A stretch of DNA of 13,936 nt from Bacillota bacterium. GTDB lineage: Bacteria > Bacillota_A > Clostridia > Lachnospirales > Bianqueaceae. Numbering within the stretch: the first letter of the stretch is position 1; every line of letters starts with the position of its first letter. Shown in pieces: positions 11,613 to 13,936 of the stretch. The position numbers and the translations under genes are program-made. The stretch covers positions 1 to 13,936 of the forward strand of contig JAFOIR010000227.1 of assembly GCA_017420625.1 (NCBI GenBank). Direction: 5' to 3'. The notes beneath the pieces are model-generated. The model ran no database searches. It had not been told where the DNA came from and saw only the letters and a program-made list of their open reading frames with translations.

Positions 11613-13430
11613 ATGAAGATCGCTTTTTGCGGAGCGGCATCCGGAGTCACCGGCAGCTGCCATATGATCTCGACGGACAGGCATAAGATCCTGCTCGACT
11701 GCGGGCAGTTCCAGGGCGGAGCGGCCATGGAAGCCATGAACCGCGTTCCGTTCCCGTTCGATCCGGAGGAGATCGAGTGCGTGGTCGTTTCGCACGCGCA
11801 CATTGACCACATCGGAAGGCTTCCGCTCCTGGTAAAGCAGGGGTTTCAGGGACCCATTTACTGCACGGACGCCACGTCGGACCTGATGGACGTCATGCTG
11901 AAAGACAGCGCGCACATCCACGAGCAGGAAGCCGAGTGGAAGGCCCGGAAGGCCAGGCGGGCCGGGCGCGAGCCGGAGGAGCCGCTTTACACGACCGACG
12001 ACGCGCTGGCCGCGCTGGAGCTGCGCAGACCGGTGCGGTACGACACTCTGGTCGAGATCAATGACCAGATGAAGGTCGTCTTCAACGACGCCGGCCACAT
12101 CCTGGGATCGGCCGTCATTGAACTGTGGACCGAAGAGGGCGGAGAAACGAAGAAACTGGTGTTCTCCGGTGACCTCGGCATGAACGGCCGCCCCATCCTG
12201 AACGATCCGGTGACCATCCATAAGGCCGACGTCGTCGTGATGGAGACCACCTACGGAAACCGCCTGCACGAGCAGAACGCCGCGAGCATCCGGCGGCTGC
12301 TGGACATCGTCGTCGAGACCACGCAGCGGGGCGGCAATGTCGTCATCCCCAGCTTCGCGGTCGGGCGCACGCAGGAACTGATCTTCGAGCTGAACCGCAT
12401 CTATGACGGTGACAGCCCCTATAAAGACCTGCTGAGGAACGTTCAGGTCTTCGTAGACAGCCCCATGGCGGTCCAGGCGACCGAGATCTTTAAGAACAAT
12501 GCCCAGGACTACGACGAGGAGATGCGCGAGTTCATCCTGCAGGGCGATCATCCGCTGGATTTTAGGAACCTTCATTTTACGATGACCAGCGATGAGAGCA
12601 AACTGATCAATACCGATCCCAGACCGAAGATCATCATCTCCGCCAGCGGCATGTGCGAGGCGGGCCGCATCCGCCATCACCTGAAGCATAATCTGTTCGA
12701 TCCCAGGTCGAGCGTCGTTTTCGTGGGATATCAGGCGGAAGGGACGCTCGGGCGGACCCTGATCGAAGGCGCACGGGAAGTGAAGCTGTTCGGCGACACC
12801 ATCGCGGTCAAGGCGCAGATCCATAATCTGGAGGGCTTCTCCGGACACGCGGACCGGGACGGGCTGTATGCCTGGCTCTCGGGGTTTGAGCGGGAGCCCG
12901 GCGAGATCTTCCTGGTGCACGGAGAGCCGGACGCGAAGCGCGATTTCGCGGCCTATGTTAAAGCCCATAAGGGCTGGAACTGTATCGTGGTGAACGGCTT
13001 CGGAGAGTATGATCTTTCCGGAGGGACCGGCTTTTCGCCCAGACAGTCCCGCCCCGGGATCGCAGCGGAGGAACCGGTGCGGAGGACCGCGGAGAAAACT
13101 GCGGAGAGGACCGTGCGGAATGCCGCGGAAAGGCCTGCGGAGCAGAGGCCTTCGGACGCCGCCGCGAGCGCTGCTGACAGTGCGGTGGAAGAGTTCGTTT
13201 CGGAGAACGAGAGAGGAGATCTGCTGACGAGGCTCCGCGAGACGCGGGAGATGCTGGACAGCGTTCTCCGGAATCTGGAAAGTGCCGCGGGAGGCGGAAT
13301 GTCTGCCGAAAAGCTGGCCGAGATCAAAAACCTGACCGCTTCGCTCGAGATGGATGTGTTAAATCTCGGATCCGCCGTCACGGAGGAAGACCGGCCGAAA
13401 CCGGATCCGGAGGAGGACGGAGAGCTATGA
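11613..13430 (+). CDS. Beta-CASP metallo-beta-lactamase, RNA-processing nuclease-like, with C-terminal extension
   Basis: This 605-aa protein is a predicted zinc-dependent RNase of the YSH1/CPSF-like family. The zinc motif HAHIDH is at 61-66, His162 (GHILGS) and Asp187 (FSGDLG) complete the site, and the beta-CASP motifs are PSFAVGRTQEL and ISASGMCEAGRIRHHL. The RMMBL end has His412 in GFSGHADRDGL. The catalytic part ends near residue 465. About 140 more residues follow: a low-complexity Ala/Glu/Arg linker (AEKTAERTVRNAAERPAEQR) and then a likely coiled coil (LLTRLRETREMLDSVLRNLE, later KLAEIKNLTASLEMDVLNL). I chose ATG 11613 because homology starts there (MKIAFCGAASGVTGS); the frame is open further upstream but overlaps the acetyltransferase gene. 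It overlaps the next gene by ATGA. The biological RNA target is unknown. Confidence 0.93.
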   Translation: MKIAFCGAASGVTGSCHMISTDRHKILLDCGQFQGGAAMEAMNRVPFPFDPEEIECVVVSHAHIDHIGRLPLLVKQGFQGPIYCTDATSDLMDVMLKDSAHIHEQEAEWKARKARRAGREPEEPLYTTDDALAALELRRPVRYDTLVEINDQMKVVFNDAGHILGSAVIELWTEEGGETKKLVFSGDLGMNGRPILNDPVTIHKADVVVMETTYGNRLHEQNAASIRRLLDIVVETTQRGGNVVIPSFAVGRTQELIFELNRIYDGDSPYKDLLRNVQVFVDSPMAVQATEIFKNNAQDYDEEMREFILQGDHPLDFRNLHFTMTSDESKLINTDPRPKIIISASGMCEAGRIRHHLKHNLFDPRSSVVFVGYQAEGTLGRTLIEGAREVKLFGDTIAVKAQIHNLEGFSGHADRDGLYAWLSGFEREPGEIFLVHGEPDAKRDFAAYVKAHKGWNCIVVNGFGEYDLSGGTGFSPRQSRPGIAAEEPVRRTAEKTAERTVRNAAERPAEQRPSDAAASAADSAVEEFVSENERGDLLTRLRETREMLDSVLRNLESAAGGGMSAEKLAEIKNLTASLEMDVLNLGSAVTEEDRPKPDPEEDGEL

Positions 13431-13936
13431 TGCGTGTTCTGATTCTGATGGGAAGCCCCAGACTTCACGGGAACACGGCGGAGCTGTGCCGGCCGTTCAT
13501 CGAAGAACTGGAAGCCGGCGGCGCCGAGGTGCGGTACGTGACTCTGGCGGATAAGGACATTGCCCCCTGCAGAGGCTGTTATGCCTGCCAGCAGGTCGCC
13601 GGCGAGTACGGCTGCGTGCAGAAAGACGATATGTACGCGGTGGTGGAGGACATCATCCGGTCGGACCTGATCGTTCTGGCCACGCCGATCTATGAGTGGT
13701 ACTGCACGGCCCAGATGAAGAACATGCTGGACCGGCATTACGGCCTGAACAAGTTTTACGGCAGCGCGGAAGGCTCCCTCTGGGCGGGGAAGAAAGTCGC
13801 GATCATCGCGACGCACGGCTATCCGGGCGCCTACGCGACCGATCCGTTAGAGGAGGGCATCCGGCGGCTGTGCAAACATTCGCGTCTGGAATATGTCGGG
13901 CTCTATTCCGTGCGTGACACGGACAACCTCGCGTCG
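13427..13936 (+). CDS. NAD(P)H-dependent FMN reductase / flavodoxin-fold oxidoreductase, 3' partial
   Basis: The frame starts in the ATGA overlap with the nuclease gene and is open to the window end (170 codons seen). The N-terminus MMRVLILMGSPRLHGNT is the phosphate-binding loop for FMN in the flavodoxin-like family. Next come PCRGCYACQ (Cys48, Cys51, Cys54) and the active-site strand ATPIYEWYCTAQMKNMLDR, both typical of the multimeric flavodoxin/WrbA-related reductases of anaerobes. The three cysteines could be redox-active or bind a metal, as in iron-sulfur flavoproteins, but the spacing CxxCxxC is short of the usual four-cysteine cluster. A second in-frame ATG follows at once (13430). Substrate unknown. 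Confidence 0.88.
   Translation, partial: MMRVLILMGSPRLHGNTAELCRPFIEELEAGGAEVRYVTLADKDIAPCRGCYACQQVAGEYGCVQKDDMYAVVEDIIRSDLIVLATPIYEWYCTAQMKNMLDRHYGLNKFYGSAEGSLWAGKKVAIIATHGYPGAYATDPLEEGIRRLCKHSRLEYVGLYSVRDTDNLAS

Noticed and set aside
11475..12968. 497-aa minus-strand open frame opposite the nuclease gene
   Set aside because: Shadow of the GC-rich beta-CASP gene, whose motifs are intact on the plus strand.
12953..13816. 287-aa minus-strand open frame
   Set aside because: Lies opposite the nuclease tail and the flavoprotein; Ser/Ala-rich antisense product with no motifs.

Overview
The window looks like part of a chromosome of a Bacillota (Clostridia-type) bacterium. Strong GGAGG ribosome sites, 4-bp ATGA gene overlaps, BcrA/LanF-type transport genes, an XRE/AbrB regulator and a Clostridia-style large serine recombinase all point that way. 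The outer parts (about 1-318 and 10530-13936) are GC-rich with one codon style. The middle is clearly less GC-rich, most of all between about 3300 and 7500.

Main reading: positions 318-10455 are an integrated element of about 10.1 kb, inserted into the 3' end of the 23S rRNA uracil methyltransferase gene rlmD (rumA). The evidence is a perfect 13-bp direct repeat, CGAGACGGTATGC, at 318-330 inside rlmD and at 10443-10455 near the 3' end of the serine recombinase gene. It is read in the same frame at both ends (codons Glu-Thr-Val-Cys). On the left, rlmD crosses the repeat and continues into an element-encoded tail of about 98 residues. On the right, the recombinase crosses the repeat and ends in 25 residues that lie outside the element; its stop overlaps the next host gene. 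Integration therefore appears to swap the 3' ends of host enzyme and integrase in frame.

Layout inside the element: (a) rlmD tail; (b) an ABC ATPase, a permease and an XRE-AbrB fusion regulator in a tight operon (801-2619), followed by a long perfect-type hairpin (2621-2687); (c) a truncated gene fragment (2840-3295); (d) a non-coding tract packed with palindromes, resembling a transfer origin (3459-3585); (e) a small SymE-like toxin gene on the minus strand with its own terminator (3697-3876, 3612-3653); (f) a response regulator, LanF/BcrA-like ATPase, permease and histidine kinase cluster (4055-7495), probably sensing and resisting a peptide antibiotic; (g) a 658-bp gap (7496-8153) with a gene remnant, a second palindrome cluster, a strong promoter and a highly structured leader; (h) an unknown 98-aa gene, a Cro/CI-like XRE repressor with a palindromic operator over its own promoter, and the serine recombinase. 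No relaxase, replication or conjugation gene is visible, so the element is either mobilised in trans or a decayed remnant.

Right of the element the host operon continues: two GNAT acetyltransferases, a beta-CASP metallo-beta-lactamase RNase-like protein with an unusual C-terminal extension, and a flavodoxin-fold NAD(P)H-dependent reductase cut off by the window end.
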